A stretch of DNA of 64,000 nt from Polytrichum commune (Eukaryota > Streptophyta > Polytrichopsida > Polytrichales > Polytrichaceae): positions 39,234,429-39,298,428 of the forward strand of contig OX485804.1 of assembly GCA_950295325.1 (NCBI GenBank), read 5' to 3'. Shown in pieces: positions 1-12,799 of this stretch. The notes under the pieces are model-generated. The model was not told where the DNA came from and made no database searches. It was given only the letters and a program-made list of their open reading frames with translations. Every line of letters begins with the position of its first letter. Positions within the stretch are counted from its first letter, which is position 1. Made by a program: the position numbers and the translations under genes.

Positions 1-3000
1 AAAACGATAATTGGTGACCCTGCTCATTACCCTTCTCTACAGTTTCTATACATGGCCCACTGTGCTTGGGCGGAAACCAAACCTGCAGCTGCCTCAGAAT
101 GAGCTCAAAGCTTGTAAAGGTAATAACAGCAGCAGGGGTGGTTCTCAGCAAGTTTGTCGCACAGCCCCGATAAAATCCTGCCACACCCTCTTCTACTGAT
201 ATTTTCTTGATGCAATCTACCACACCATTGTATCTAAGCTTGTGAAGCTTCGAGTGCCCTTGTTCTTGCAGCCTTGATCTCACAACCTGCCAGATGTACG
301 CCAGTTTCAATCTAAATCAATTTAGACTTTCACTGAGGAGACCCTACTAGCACATGAGGGAGCACAGGGAGTACATCACAAGATATAATATAATCCTCAC
401 ACAGCATTACAAGTCCTAACAGGGGGTTGAGAGCTGCACCTCATGAGGATAGGTGAGTGTGGATGCAATTATCTTTGAGAACGAGGACGACATAGCTAAT
501 CTGTGTGTGCTCAGTCTGTCCACAGTTGTTTCATCTGAATACATCACAGAATCCATAACTTAATCCCATACACCTTAACTTGAAAGAGAAACCCCAAAGC
601 TACCATATTATAAAATAAAGTTGCCACATGTCCAAATGTTCTTGGAAGTATGTAAGCCCTCCTATTGGAAAGATACCAAGCTGAGAAAACTTCACTCCAG
701 AATAAAATGAAAGGTTGATTGATTCATGCCTTGAGTCTACATTACAGAAGTATAAGCCACAAGATCATAGATTATGATCAAAAGACAGAAAAATACCTCG
801 GTCCGCAAAGTAATCCTTCATATATTCATACACAGGAAACTGGATGGCCACATGGCTTATTCCTGCCAAAGCTGGTACTAGTCCACTGCTCAAGACAAAC
901 ACCACAACAAGGTTGGAATCGCTAGTGACTTTAAGTATTATAAGTGACTTCTAGTGGAACCAAAAGGCTCAGCACAACCTTTGCCATGTGCATTTTCAAC
1001 ATAATCATGCACTGGAGGTAACATCAGCACAAGAGTCAAGAACCTCCTATGCTTGATGCATGCATGACGGTTATGGCGCTCAACCTGTAGAGACCTCGGA
1101 CACCCTCCTCAGCAAATATGCGGTGCAGAGCAGAAAATGTGCTCTTGTACGGTACAAGTTCTGGTCTCAACCGTTGTGTCTATAGGATATTCAACACAAC
1201 ATATGAATCAGTATGACCTTCTCTACAAGAAAACATCAGCAACATGATTTTCAATATTACATGTGCATAGAAAATCTAACCAGTGTGTCTATGTGAAATG
1301 TGGGAGTGTGGGAGTGTGGGAGTGACAGCACCCACCTGGAGACGTGTCTTGACCACCCATAATGGGTTAGTTACCAAAATAGTAGCTGCTCCAGCCCCAC
1401 CAGCTGCCAGCACATTCGACCCTAATGACATCCTGTGATGAATTGTGTGCCCTCCAACCACTGTCTGAAGATCTGTTTCACATTTGATAAGCATCAGAAC
1501 TCTTGACCTCACCACTTCAAATCATTAACATCTCAATCAAGAACCCCTAGCACTGCAACCTTCCATTCTGATTCTTTACTCAGTTCTGCACTGATAAATA
1601 AAACTTGCTATACATCATTGATAATATCAGAATTGGCATCACTTAAATAAATTACCAGAACCTTTGTGGAGGTAATAAGATAATAGCAGATAATGATCAT
1701 TTGATGATTCCAAGTACCGAAAAAATGTAGAAATTGAGAATGATGAAATTCATCGCTAGTAGAAACAACAAGGGGCAGCTTGTGTTGGTTCCATGTACAT
1801 ACGGGCTAAGCTAGGTGAAACATGAGAAGCGCTGCACCAATTGAGCTTACAGGCTAAGCAACTCACGATCATCATGGACCGGATGTTCACTATGTAAAAC
1901 CCGTTTGAGCTGCTCATAAACAGTGAAATAAACCTGCAAACAAAGAACAGCCTTCCATCATCAGAAACCACAGCCCAGGATAGCCAATTAAGAGTGGACA
2001 TAAAACATACTCAATCAAAGGGAGGGGAGAAAGCAGTAGGAACAGGACAAGCACTGAAGCTATAGTACCAAGAAATTGGCCACTTGCTCATACCAAATTA
2101 GGGTGCAAAAGCAGAGCTGAAACAAACTCCTATGTAACAAGGTAAAGATTCAAAAACATAGGGCATCCTTGATGAATATTCTGCAACATTTTAGTTGAGA
2201 AATATAGAATTGTCCACTAAAACAAGGTTTCCTTGTAGAGGATGCAAACCAACACAACGATACATGTCCAGGAAGTACACAACTAGAAATGGCACAACAT
2301 CATTCTTGAGAGGGAAATAGAAAGAGACCGCCCAATTTGGAAGCAAAGCCACCATAGTTGGAGATAAACCACGATAAAGACCCCTTACACCTTCCTCCCT
2401 AAATAACATCCTCAAGTTTCCCAATATAACCCCACCTGCAAAAACCCAATTCTAAAGAATTAATAAATCCACATCCCAAAAGTAGCAGCGGACATACTCC
2501 AAAGCCAAAAAAATCCTCTGTTCTACTTTCATCAAAAATATTTTAACCACCAGCTGAGCTCTATCAAAGACTCGGTAACTTCAACCATCATCCATGATAC
2601 ATTCACCTCTTTACATGGTTGAGATCCTTTCGATGAACAAGATGAACCAATTGATCTTTGAACTACACTGTTCTAAGACATCACCTCTCTTAGTCACTCC
2701 AATCTCTTGTGCTCAATACCCTACATTGTAGCTCCAGCATTTCAAATGAGCTCACAAAATATTTGAGAAACGTGGTAATCCAGAATACCTTTCAGCTGTG
2801 GATCGGTTTTCATAGGCAACCGATGCACCTGTAACCGGGTCTTGAGCACATCTAACGGGCACACAATAGTTGCCGCAATAGCCCCTGCACTCAATCAACC
2901 ACAAAGATTACGACCACGAAATTAGAAGCAAAACATAATCACAGTATGAAATATCAACAAATTTAGCCCTAATGACCAATCCTCATCCCTCCTACATGAC

Positions 3001-3238
3001 ACAAGCTGCAATTAGAGTCCAGCACCATACCAGCTCAACTAAGAAACACATAGACAATGACATCCTCTAATACTCAAGTAGCCAACATAAATAGGGAATT
3101 CAGAAACTCCAACATCCTTAGCAACATCCATAGACTCTGATGGTTCCAAAGGACTGAAAAGCACAACATAAACTAAGTACCTGCAGCTGCCCCAGCTGCG
3201 GCATTGAAAATTTTCGAGCGCTGCTGCTCCTCAGGCAT
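1..3238 (-). CDS. mitochondrial carrier, NAD+/folate-transporter type (NDT-like), 9 exons, 3' end beyond window
   Basis: This gene encodes a six-helix inner-membrane solute carrier of the plant NAD+/folate branch of the mitochondrial carrier family. My exon model on the minus strand is 3238-3181, 2884-2789, 2435-2329, 1933-1867, 1460-1336, 1179-1085, 885-797, 534-440 and 286 to beyond base 1. All introns are GT-AG and every junction keeps phase. The three carrier signatures are visible: [11 protein letters not shown] (exon 2), [11 protein letters not shown] (exon 5) and [14 protein letters not shown] (exons 8-9). The Trp in the second repeat is typical of the NAD/FAD/folate/pyrimidine-nucleotide subfamily. 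Other hallmarks are [38 protein letters not shown] and [19 protein letters not shown]. The ATG at 3238 gives a short N-terminus ([16 protein letters not shown]) as in relatives. About 339 codons lie in the window without a stop, so the C-terminus is probably near. The exon 3 donor (GTCTCT) is weak. The exact substrate and organelle (mitochondrion, plastid or peroxisome) cannot be read from sequence. Confidence 0.9.
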
Positions 3239-3740
3239 GGCGATCGTAGGATTCCAATTCCTCTGCAAGCTCGCACACCTCGATACAATCCTAAGCGCAT
3301 GTCCTACGTATCGTATACGCAACCAATCTCTGTTACTCTACTCTCGAGTCTCCAAACCCCAAAACCCAGACCCTAACCCCCACCCCACCCACCCCACTCC
3401 CCCCCCCCCCCGGAATTCCAACTCTCCACGAAAATCTCGTCGCCACGCCACAATCAGCACATCGAGGCAATTCGCACACGGACGGCTCCCACAGTGGCAC
3501 TAAGGCCGTGATGGCATAGAACAATCCCGAGAACCCCAGTGTGTGAAACCCTAAGCACAGAGTAGGGTCTCAATTCCCCACTGAAGACGGTAACCCGCAC
3601 ATCGACAGAACTGGCGAAGAGCGACGAGACCAGGAAGATGCACGCCGTGATGCCGCTTGCATGAGTTGGTCGGGATCTTAGTTGGTGCGATGGCCATGTC
3701 CTCCTCGCTTCACAATCGCATGACAAATGTTCCTCGTTGT
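3239..3740 (-). promoter_or_regulatory. 5' flank/UTR of the carrier gene
   Basis: This GC-richer stretch lies directly upstream of the carrier start codon and should hold its promoter and 5' UTR. It includes a C-run near 3401-3411 and a pyrimidine/CCCC-rich patch at 3355-3412. I see no convincing TATA box. Several overlapping small open frames occur on both strands, but none shows a recognisable domain or a splice link to exon 1, so I do not call a gene. Confidence 0.4.
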
Positions 3741-6700
3741 CGCCTTCGCGGGTTCAGCCCTGTGGCTTTAGGGTAAGTTTGAATGACATGCTGGCTGCGG
3801 GGATGGTGTTCGCCAGATGCCTTTCAGTTGACTCTACTCCGGAGTTCACATCTCCCCTTTACCCCTTCATCTACTTTACCCGCTCCCATCGTTCGTTCAT
3901 TCATGCTTTGCTGTGGGAGGGGAATTGACTCTCTTATTAATTACTCATGGTGTCTGAAATGAGTCAAAAGTTTGGCAGCCAATCAGAACCAGCCACGTAT
4001 GTGATGTGATTCAGCAGTAGTGCTAGTGTTGGCATCTCCTTCTTCAAGTAGAGTCCAGATGCAAATGATTGTTGATTTCAAGTGCCCTCTAAAATCAGCC
4101 AAAGCACCAATCAAAACTAGCCATGTGCACATGAGGATAATAATAGGGCAAGCACTCTTGCGACTATCCCCATGTTTTGTTCTTTTAGGAACCTTTGAAC
4201 CCCTAAAATCGATTGTCATGCGACCCTCAGGTAGGTGGGTATTTCTCATGTTCTCCATCTTCCAACGATTGGATTTGTATAACGAAATATGTGTTGCATT
4301 GGCAACACATATTTCGATGAAGCAACATCAACAAGCGTATTGAATCTTTGACTGACCTCCCCTTATTTAGTTATGGTTGTCACGAGTGCATGTTTGTTGA
4401 TGATTTAATTGAGTACATAGATCCTCCGAATTGTGTTGTGTTGACTATTGAGTGTGGAGTAGTTGATATACTTTGAAGATACAGTCGAATCTCTTTTGAA
4501 CATGTGCATTCATGGTGTTTGTTCTTTGAACCTCACCTAGTCACACACCAATCAACACATAGGTGTTTAATCGAAAAAAATAACCAAATAACACCTTTAT
4601 TGTGGGGCCTTCCAAGTTTGCAAACCCTTAGACAATTTTGGTTGTTCGACCAAATCAAGAGTTGATACACTTAAGTTGTCAAAGTTTAAAGTGATGTTTT
4701 ATTTCTTGTAAGACCTCAAGACCATGTTAAGTATTCAGCCTATAACTGGTGCCCATATTTTGAGCACATAGTCCAATTTTATCCGTTCCTAACAAAAAGT
4801 CTTGCTATATGCCAGTCAAATGTAGATGTTTGATCAAGGAAGCATGAGCATGTAAGGTCCCCCAAAGGTCCACATATCCTTGTGCGCGGAGAGAACGTTC
4901 ATACAAACCCCAAACAAGCTTAAAAGTCAAATCTTGTTGGGTGCATAAGATTGAAATTGTATTCAACACAACCTACTACAAAGAGAAAGTAAAATACAAT
5001 CATATGTGATATGTATTTGATCTTGGGCCATTTATGTGTTGGTGGAAGAAATATATAAACCATCCGGTACATTTGCAAATTTTATAGTGGCGTATTACAA
5101 TTATCCAATTGATGTATGACAATGGCTTAGGACTCATATGCTTGACGTGTTCATGTTGACACACCTAGACCCCACCCAAATTAACAGGCAACTCTTCCGC
5201 GGTGATTATCTTCAAGTTAAATGGGTTGATTTTAGGAGGAGGCTTGTAGCGGAAGCACTCGACGCCCCTCACCGAGATCCTCCCTGCATTTCAATTGACA
5301 ACTAAAAGAATAAAAAACAAGCCTAAAATAATTCAAAGAGGCATGCCATCATTCAACAACAAGCTCTTGCACCATGGGAGTGGTAATAAAACGGAAATTT
5401 TGTCCCTTTTATGTTGGGAATGCATCACAAAACGCACGGTACTCAACATGGATGTTTTTCATTATGCTATAGTAATCCGACACCTGGATTTTTTGGAATT
5501 TGCCTCCCTAGCAGAAAATTATGAGTTCCTTACAATCGATGCAAGGTCAATGCAAGTTTGGCGGCATTTCCTTGGGCCACGTGGGGACAATGACTTGCCA
5601 AACCATCACGCCAAGAATTGTTGCCGAATAGTCGGACTTGCTTAAGCCGGAATGTTCTCCACACATCAAGCTATTGGGTGTTGCCTATAGGTTGCCCTCG
5701 TCTTTTAGAAAAGGGAGCTAAACTTGGAAGGTTAGGAATGTTACGGGATTCCAACTAACAACATAACAATACAAAATAAGACTATATGCATGCCCTTATT
5801 CACAAGGACACGAGAACAATTCTCTATATGTAGAACATGTTTTGGAAAGTGAGGGTGAGCTTTAGAGTATGGATGCACGAATAGAACCATGAGATCAACA
5901 ACGCCAATTTTATATTTGAGGTATTTGAGGTGCCCATGCTCAAAAGTTTCTTTGATGAGTAATCTAAAAGGCACTAATATTAGCAAGCCATTTTCATGAT
6001 TGGTGAGCACTCAAAGGCATGGCTTAGGTGATGGGTCTTAAATGGCTACTTTTTCCAACTAGCCCACTCCTCGTAGGATATGAAACACATGATAAGTACA
6101 AGATGGTTAGTAAATCCATATCAAGGTCATAGCCACTTTCCTCATAATTTTTGTAGCTTGTAAGAAATATCTCTTATATAATAAATGAGAATATTCTCAT
6201 GTTTGTTAAATGATCATATAAAATTTCCTAACTTTGTTGACTATTGAGTCTAGAACAGTTACAAACACGGTTCAATCTCTTGTGAACACATTTTAGTTTA
6301 TTTATTTTTGTAAACATCAAGGTAGGAAAACATAATTGGTGAATGACCTCTACTGGTGCACCAGACTAGGAGTAAAATGATTTTTTTGTGGATCCAAAAT
6401 GGCTAATTCTGAAAGTGGTGGCCCAAAAAAGATGTAGTGATAAGTTGGATGTAGTGATTGGGCAGATAGGTCATGCTTCACACCGCCTGGGATCATTTTT
6501 TGGTGCCATTGAGTTAACCATTTTGTGTACATTTGTATGCAAAGTAGGATATTATGATGCCCAAGTCAAGGAGACTCTCGTGTACAAGTAGGGGGTTTGA
6601 CTTATTTGCCCCTTTGAAAAAACGCAACTAATTATTTACATGGAATAAAATTACAAAACAACTTGGATTCCTCAACATTTCCTCTACTCTATCTCTCAAA

Positions 6701-8290
6701 GTTATTGCACAAATTTCAAGCGACTCTTTATGGCTGAATCAATTTATTTCATTGTTTTTTGTATTTCTACCCTACTACACCGTACATGGTATTTAGTGTC
6801 ATGTGCACTATATGTGAAGGGCCTAATCTAGATGCCTGGAGATCTCAAAGTGTCACGACCGCTAATTGCGAATACGATACTAGTTGTCAACATAAGTAAC
6901 TAGTTTAGGCGCACAATTGTTCACGTTATGGCATTTAATATAGTACATTGGGATGCTTGAGATGATAATTATGCATTTTAATATGCAAGGGGAAGGTTTT
7001 ATTGAGCATACTAATGGCAAGTTTCATGTGTTTACATTATAGTATGCAAGCGGAAAATATTCTTGAGCATACTACACTCTAACCTCCCTATTATCACGCA
7101 TGTGGAAACCAAAGTGCACATGATATTAGAGAGGTATGTGGTGTTAACTTGGATGCATGAACCTAGAGAATTAGTGTAGCATGTGACATCGTGGAATAGC
7201 ACAATGTCAACATTGCAATAATGAAAAAATTACAATGATGACAACGTGATGGCCTGGGCACCTTGCAAAAAGTAGTAAACCACGTGAGTTGAACTATAGG
7301 GTTCATTTTATTCATTGAAGGGGAACAAGACTTGGATCTACCATAGCCTTCAATTAATGCTTGAAACGTCATTATATGCTAAATAGGGTATTGGAAAAAA
7401 CCTTCATTTTTTTCATGATGACATTTGATAGTGAATGATGACACACTACCCTTGATTTCATTATCGCTCACACAAAGCGAACTCTCAATTATTAAACAAA
7501 ACATGCGAATACCCACACTAATTCTCCACCCACATCAAAAATTGGGTACTATTGAGTGGATATGTAACTCCTTTCACTAGTATGGCCCAACACCCTAAAT
7601 TCAATGTAGTAAGAAGGACCCATGAACACCAACTCATGTAGATGTTCTTAGAGGACGGGTCTGCAACCATTATAAACAATAGAGTTATCCATAAAGTCCA
7701 TCAAAGAGGGGCGAAACCGTGGGTTTGATCCTTCTTTGCAAACACTTTCTATCATAAAATTGTTAGCTCATTGTAAAATGGAGTCTATTTTGAGAGTTGG
7801 GTGAAATTTTTTGGAAGTTCTTTTTTCCTCCTCTCAAACTTTAAGACAAATTTGGGATTTAAAGTAGGGTATGCGCAATATGAGAGCATTTGTCCCAAAT
7901 CCCATATCAACTTATTCAAGGTTAGCTTGGCTCACCCATCCTAGTTGAAGAAACTAGAAAGCTGGATTTTAATAGCCCGACACCACTCTTTGTGTATGAT
8001 AATTTAAGCATTCATAAAACTTGGGTGGCTTCATGTTGATTCTCACAAAGTTAGGGTTTGGGACTAAACCCATGATTTCATCTGCTTTAATTTACAAATA
8101 ACTCTATTACAGACCCACACTTGACAATCAAACATTGTCATATTTGATAAATTTGTATTCCAAAGGACAATACCACTAAACCTACCAACGCAATATGATG
8201 ATTGATGGCTTGTTGGCTAGTCTTAGACACATGGCCCCTTGGGATTCACATACTACTAAGTCAATCATATCCTAGACCTCCGTAGCATGT
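3741..8290. other. gene-free AT-rich spacer with decayed repeats
   Basis: No supportable gene. Short open frames are scattered and have no family resemblance. The stretch around 6010-6140 resembles 41330-41470 (both read 'tagga-atgtgaaa-ac...gatta/gttagtaaatcc'), so part of it is a dispersed repeat that also lies inside the CACTA element. A perfect small hairpin is listed separately. Confidence 0.5.
4283..4316. repeat. perfect 15-bp inverted repeat with 4-base loop
   Basis: The arm CGAAATATGTGTTGC is followed by ATTG and then its exact reverse complement. No U-tract follows, so it is not a bacterial-type terminator. It is probably the remnant of a small foldback element. Confidence 0.7.
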
Positions 8291-8522
8291 TCTACATTGA
8301 TTATCCCATTTAGTGTGTGTTACAATTTGGAATTTATTACCCAATGCAATATCGCCGTGCTCAAGTGTTCAATTTTTACCGACACAAGTTCAATAGGTTG
8401 TTGAGACATTATAGAACATACACAACTTTGCTTGGTACAATATTACACTCTCAATAAAGAATTATAGCACCATGTAACTCAAAATAGTAACACACACTAA
8501 TTGGGATAATTAGTGTAGTTGC
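8291..8522. mobile_element. MITE, CACTA-ended type (family B)
   Basis: About 230 bp with long inverted ends: the left end reads TCTACATTGATTATCCC, and the right end is the complement of CAACTACACTAATTATCCC. Both continue inwards into TAGTGTGTGTTAC and a TTTGGA/TTTTGAG patch. No coding capacity. Related copies lie near 21140 and 21430, and the ends resemble family A MITEs elsewhere in the window. Confidence 0.65.
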
Positions 8523-10200
8523 CATACTTAATACTAGGGTGTCAAGGTCAAATGCATTGCTTAGTAAGGGAGGCCCACAACACGGTGGATGGAAATATCA
8601 AGGTGAGCCCATCATGTGTGTCCTATGATATTTTATGTGGTAACTTTTCTAATGACACTTCGTATGTATAAAGTTTACAAGCATTGTCATGATTGAAGTT
8701 TGAATGAATTCCATGCCAATTATCGAAACAAAATTTAGTATAATTGTACATCTTTACAATTCTATAATGAAATATTGTCATGGAAGATTGAAATTTGGAT
8801 GAAGAGTCACTTAGTAAGTGACAGTAATTGTGACATTGTTAATCTACATGTAGACTTGGGCTCCACCATGTCGTGTAATAAATTGTAACATTCCACAGCT
8901 TGAGCTTCCACGTCACAACATACAAGTTGTCGCAAATTTACCACATCCAAGACAGAAAACTATCACATACCAAGCATTGCTCTCAATCATCCAACATGAA
9001 AGCACTGAAATTGTATACAACCCAGATGTTATGAATTTTAGTTGATTTGATGCCAAATTTAGCTTTAAAAACCCTGAATGCAGGTTGTCATTTGAGATGA
9101 AACAGCCACAAACTTATGGGGCAGTCAAGTTTTTTATGTTGGATGGATGAGAGGCAACAAATTCCCTGTCTCCCAAATGCAGTTCCTGGCCTTTCTTGGC
9201 GATGGTTAATTTACACAACTTAATGTAAAGAGGGCAATTTGTAACCCAATTGAGGATTGTGCTTAGGATTCTGTGGTTTAGAATTTAAAGTGTTGGAGTC
9301 AGTCTTTCAGTTGTTGGTGATTTTGAGAATCTCGTCATTCGGTACTTCTGTCAACACAAGTAGGACCTGATTCTTATGTGCACCACAGAGGACTACTAAA
9401 ATCCAGCTACAAAATTTCATCTAGACAAAATAAAAAATGAGGAGATTAATATACATCTCATTTGAAAGTCAACTATGGCAAATGTACTCCCCTTGCCTCA
9501 GCAACTCTTAACTACTACACGATTCAACTAATACAATCACAATTGTCATGCCCAACTACCCGAGCAGAATTAATCGTTCCTCCCCTGCTCAGGATAGGTA
9601 CACAGCAATGTTGGTCTGGTACCATCTTTTTTGACACCATCTGAGTGTCTACAATGGATTTCACATTTTTTTTAACCAATCAGATATGAAAATTTGACAA
9701 TATTTTTGTTTTTGATATCATTTGGGCTTCTACACCATGCAAGGACCTTCATATCTAGACAAAACCGTTCGAGTATCAATATGCTTTAGAATGGTATTGA
9801 CCCAAATAATGGCTCAAGTAGACAAAATTTTTCCAATCTTGACATACCCACCAAATATCAATATTTGACTGGTAATACAATTTTGATACCCACGAGGAGG
9901 TTCTTTGATTCCATTAATTGATGTTGGTTATTTGACGATAGTTGTAATGTTGGCAGCCTTATTTTACGTGTGCTTCCACCAATGACAGATTCAATCCTGT
10001 CTATATTTGGAGATTTTGGATTCAGATGCCTTGTCTCACATTTTAAGACTTACAGAAATGCCTGTAATGTTGATGTAGGTACTAGGTTAAACTTCTCAAC
10101 ACAATCCATGAACCTATATAACCTTTCTTGCCTTATCCAGCCACTCGAATTAATAGTACACCTATATTTTGAGCGCTAAATGGGAAGGCTCATAGTTAGA
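8523..10200. other. gene-free spacer
   Basis: AT-rich, with only short unrelated open frames. I see no exon-like block, RNA gene or intact mobile element. Confidence 0.5.
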
Positions 10201-10330
10201 AACAGACGATAAAAAGTGATGTGTTATGATGGGATTGGACTAGGTGCTCAAAATGTAGGACACCATTCTAGACTCAGAAGTCTAACATAACTGGGAGGAC
10301 CTGTCTGACCGTTTTGAGGAGAATGAGTAT
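10201..10330. repeat. dispersed repeat R, copy 1
   Basis: Contains the block 'gattggactaggtgctcaaaatgt...accattctaga' followed by 'aactgggaggacc'. Similar blocks occur at 12356-12470, 17935-18310 and 40990-41310. It is non-coding and the class is not recognised. Confidence 0.5.
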
Positions 10331-10789
10331 TCTTCACTGTGATCACTACAACATTTGCAGCTGAACCCTGAATCTGAAACTTGAAATGACAATCTTTGTG
10401 GTTGATTGCAATCACTAACCGGATGAGATGATTCCCGATTCAAGTTAATGGCCAGAAATGTATGTGGAGTTGGAAGTGCCCCCAATAGCGCCACTCCACC
10501 CACCTTACATCATATGGGGTGAAGAATAGTGCTGCTTAATAAATCACATTGTGTGAAGTTGGATTTTGTTGAGACAATTCTGGAACTCTTCAGAAGAGAA
10601 AGGTTGAGCTGGATGTGCCCCCCACATTGGGCCTGGCCATGCGATATCTGACTTGAACCGTGGAACAATATGAATATGCAGTTGCGCCACCTGTGAGAAC
10701 CGCACCAAGTGAGAATTACTTGGTTTTGTTCCATTTGTGATCATTACACAAAATACTCATTTGAGACTTCTAAAAGTATCTCGTTTGTA

Positions 10790-11145
10790 TCTCAATTCCA
10801 TTTGTCTTGCTCAATACTAATTGTAACCCGCCCCTATAGTGTCACTAACACTAAATGTAGACCTAATATTATTTGTCATTCCTTGTAAAATTTTTTGGGC
10901 ATTATGGATTTACAATGTTGCAGTTACTGTCACTTACTAAGTGATATTTCATCCAAACTTTAATCATCCATGACAACATTTCATTACAAAAATGTTCAGA
11001 TGCAAAATATGTTGGGCAATGGATGAACTAAAAATAAGTTGGGACGACATTACTTGTGAACTTATTCATATGAAGTGTCATTAGAAAAGTCCCCACAGTG
11101 ACATAGAATGCCATATGACACTAAATACAATATTAAGTGTAGTTG
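10790..11145. mobile_element. MITE family A, 5'-truncated copy
   Basis: Shares the internal text TTGTCTTGCTCAATACTAAT, 'ATTATTTGTCATTCCTTGTAAA' and 'CAATCATCCATGACAA-ATTTCAT' with copies at 16216 and 24728. It ends with GACACTAAATACAATATTAAGTGTAG, the family's right terminal block. The left CACTA end is missing or diverged. Confidence 0.6.
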
Positions 11146-12355
11146 AGGAAGCCCCATAAAAAGTGAGATATTAAATAGCAGCAACCAGTGAGAGCAAGAG
11201 GCAATGAGGGGTATATAAAAGAGTTGGGGTAGGGACCTATTAGGTCATGTGCGTATTGTTTAATGTAGACAATGTACATGGTGGCGAGGGAAAGATCCAA
11301 GGAATGCATAAAGGGTAGGAACAGAGAGAGAAGAGGAGAGGAAACTGAGGGAGGATTAAATGCAAGGTAGAATATACTTGTTTTGTTAGATTACATTGAG
11401 TCATGTGTCCAATGATTTGGCACCTCTATAGAATTCTCTTCCTCTCAATATATATAGGATTTAGAGTTATCCAATTAATTCAACCGGAGTTTTGGTCAGG
11501 AGCACAATACTTTCCACGTTTGGTAAATTTTAGGTGGATGATTGGAGTCGGTGTTTGAGGTATCAGTGAAAAAACATTCTGTTTTGGTTCATTGAAGGTC
11601 AAATCCATTTGTAACTCCAAGCATGCGCTGAAAACTTAACGAGCGTGAAAAGTGTTGTATGCAAAACAACCAACTCCTGACCAGAATTCCAGTTGGATTC
11701 AAGGATAAGTTTAATGTTGAAAAGGGTCTACTCTTGGATTCAGGAAGTTGCAGTTAACATAGTATCCGAAGGGTAGGTAAGGAGGGAGATTGTCCACTTA
11801 CCACATTGCCAAGGGCGCCAACGTTCAGTTTGTCAGGGCTAAACAAATCTTTCACCACTTGTGATGCCTTGCTTATCTCCTGAATCAGCTGAACCTAATG
11901 CACACGACGCAAAACCTTACATTACAAAGTTGCTTATTCTGTAACACTTTTTGGTCGTGTGCACCTTCGAGATGGTTTACACTCCCTCTTCATCTATTGC
12001 TCCTATGTTTGCTATGTGAATTGAAAGGATCAGTAGCCAGGATTGTCATTCTCGATGTCACAAATAGCTGGTTATTTCTTTTCTCCTCAATGTTAAGATT
12101 ATGTACCAAACAATTTTCAAACCCATTCATCTATGTACACACACACATACATATATATAAATATATAAATTATGACCTCGAGACTTGGTGAGGCTCATTA
12201 AAATTGTGTAGACAGGCTGTACATTGAGCCCCTTAGGTTTATAATACACAGAGGCTTACATCAAATTGGTGGAGGAGGACACCAAAAGGTAAGCAGACCT
12301 GTCGAAAACAGACACCTATATTTGAGTGATGTGCGGTAAGGGGTGGACCTTAGAA
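11146..12355. other. gene-free spacer with a TATA-like site
   Basis: At about 11212-11221 the plus strand reads TATATAAAAG in a purine-rich setting, which looks like a TATA box, but no gene or LTR boundary could be tied to it. The remainder holds no supportable coding region. An (AC)n(AT)n patch lies near 12137-12170. Confidence 0.35.
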
Positions 12356-12470
12356 CAGACACCATAAGACATAAGTGTAAAAGAGATTGGACTACGTGCT
12401 CAAAATTTGTTAACCATTCTAGTCTCAATAGCCATCAACATAATTGGGGGACCTATATGATCATTTAACA
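12356..12470. repeat. dispersed repeat R, copy 2
   Basis: Reads 'agagattggactacgtgctcaaaattt...accattctagtctc', matching the copy at 17935-18310 and more loosely those at 10201 and 40990. Confidence 0.5.
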
Positions 12471-12799
12471 AGGAGAATCTTCAGCTTGACAGCGTATAAG
12501 ATATTCATATGAGCTCTGAAAATCATGAGGAAAATGGCTACAAGCAAGATTCGGATTTGCTGATAATCTCCCACTAATTGTGTGTGTGTTTCATATCCTA
12601 CGAGAAGTGTGTGCAGAGCTAAAAGTGTCCGATTGAGGCCCGCTTACCTTACCATGCCATCTGAGTTGAGAATGAGGCTCAGATTAGATTTACCCACCTG
12701 CTGCTCAGTTGAAAGTTGGAAAATCTCTTGCGCACCACAGACTCGGGGTACAAGGACCAGCCAGCCAGGGTAGAGAGAGTCGTTGACAAGGTACACATC

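Noticed and set aside
3454-3726. Minus-strand open frame as N-terminal extension of the carrier
   Set aside because: It is in another frame from the carrier ATG, with no clear donor joining it, and carriers of this type have short N-termini.
5295-5645. 116-residue plus-strand open frame
   Set aside because: No recognisable motif, no splice context and codon composition like the surrounding spacer.
11212-11221. TATA box as start of a hidden gene or LTR
   Set aside because: No downstream coding block and no TG...CA boundaries with a duplication could be found around it.
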